Shown: positions 6,267 to 6,544 of the stretch, in pieces
Position numbering within the stretch: position 1 is the stretch's first letter
Layout of the letters: each line of letters starts with the position of its first letter
Assembly: GCA_029287645.1 (NCBI GenBank)
Contig: JARFQS010000593.1
Span: 1-6,544 of the forward strand
DNA length: 6,544 bases
From: Thermoanaerobaculia bacterium
GTDB taxonomy: Bacteria; Acidobacteriota; Thermoanaerobaculia; Multivoradales; JAHEKO01
Direction of reading: 5' to 3'
Made by a program: the position numbers and the translations under genes
Notes under the pieces: generated by a model
What the model was told of the DNA's origin: nothing
The model's database searches: none
What the model saw: the letters and a program-made list of their open reading frames with translations, nothing else

Positions 6267-6336
6267 GGGATGATCCGGAGGTCTATGCTCACCATCGCTC
6301 CCCACCCCGTTGCTTCGACGATCGCGTTGATGGGTC

Positions 6337-6342
6337 TATAGT
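6337..6342 (+). promoter_or_regulatory. Candidate -10 element close to the cyclodeaminase-like start
   Basis: TATAGT matches the sigma-70 TATAAT in five of six positions and lies 9 nt before the ATG at 6352. Transcription would then begin about 1-5 nt before the start codon. No clear -35 is present (TTCGAC at 6314-6319 with 17-nt spacing is poor). Confidence 0.3.
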
Positions 6343-6351
6343 GTGAAGACG

Positions 6352-6544
6352 ATGAGCGAGAGAGAGCTGCTGTACCTGTCGCAGGAAGATGTGGTCGCGA
6401 CCGACGTGGGCATGCCAGAGATCCTGGAGGCCCTGGAGACAGCCTTTCGGGAGCACGGCGAGGGTCGAGCCGAGATGCCGCCGAAGCCGGGGATTCACCC
6501 GGGTGACGGCGACAACTTCATCCATGCGATGCCGGCCTATATAC
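6352..6544 (+). CDS. Ornithine cyclodeaminase/mu-crystallin family protein, 5' part only
   Basis: An open frame from ATG 6352 running off the window after 64 full codons and one base. The translation begins MSERELLYLSQEDVVATDVG and continues through the helix MPEILEALETAFREHGEGRAE and the motif MPPKPGIHPG (42-51), ending with DGDNFIHAMPAYI. This is the typical N terminus of the NAD(P)-dependent ornithine cyclodeaminase/mu-crystallin family. Members convert ornithine to proline, reduce cyclic imino acids or act on other amino acids. The Rossmann domain that would help define the substrate lies outside the window. There is no clear Shine-Dalgarno sequence before the ATG, and the -10-like box at 6337 suggests a leaderless or nearly leaderless message. 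The upstream gap of 132 nt with a hairpin suggests a separate transcription unit. Confidence 0.8.
   Translation, partial: MSERELLYLSQEDVVATDVGMPEILEALETAFREHGEGRAEMPPKPGIHPGDGDNFIHAMPAYI

Overview
The window is GC-rich bacterial DNA with every supportable gene on the plus strand. A lipoprotein-type signal peptide (lipobox LVGC) and an ECF sigma factor paired with a soluble zinc-finger anti-sigma point to a diderm, Gram-negative-type organism. The gene style would fit a myxobacterial/deltaproteobacterial or acidobacterial lineage, but no rRNA or other marker is present, so this placement is a guess.

Layout. Positions 1-416 carry no convincing protein. They hold a small hairpin (37-63), a long and nearly continuous 77-nt inverted repeat (184-260), and a perfect 12-bp palindrome (366-377) just before a well-formed ribosome binding site. 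Next comes a two-gene unit: an M20-family amidohydrolase (417-1634) whose stop overlaps the GTG start of a 529-residue tandem GNAT acyltransferase carrying a C-terminal cyclic-nucleotide-binding-like domain (1631-3220). An intergenic stretch (3221-3392) contains a GC-rich hairpin and a good candidate ECF-type promoter. It is followed by the ECF sigma factor (best start 3393, end 3980) and, 4 nt later, a 94-residue HC2 zinc-finger anti-sigma (3985-4269). The same reading frame continues after the anti-sigma stop as a coding-like stretch up to 4419, which may be a gene remnant. A predicted lipoprotein of the YtcJ-like amidohydrolase_3 family follows (4462-6219), then a hairpin (6244-6266) and the 5' end of an ornithine cyclodeaminase/mu-crystallin family gene (6352 to the window edge).

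How they may work together. The first pair couples a probable N-acyl-amino-acid deacylase to a probable acyltransferase with a regulatory domain, which hints at opposing reactions on one substrate class or at acylation-based control. The sigma/anti-sigma pair is a self-contained regulatory switch and probably reads its own promoter. The lipoprotein amidohydrolase and the cyclodeaminase-like enzyme look like amide and amino-acid catabolism genes. No evidence in the window puts them in one operon with the rest.

No mobile element, CRISPR array, tRNA or rRNA was found. The observations most worth following are the GNAT-GNAT-CNBD architecture with a changed phosphate-binding cassette, the long inverted repeat at 184-260, and the ECF autoregulation signal.
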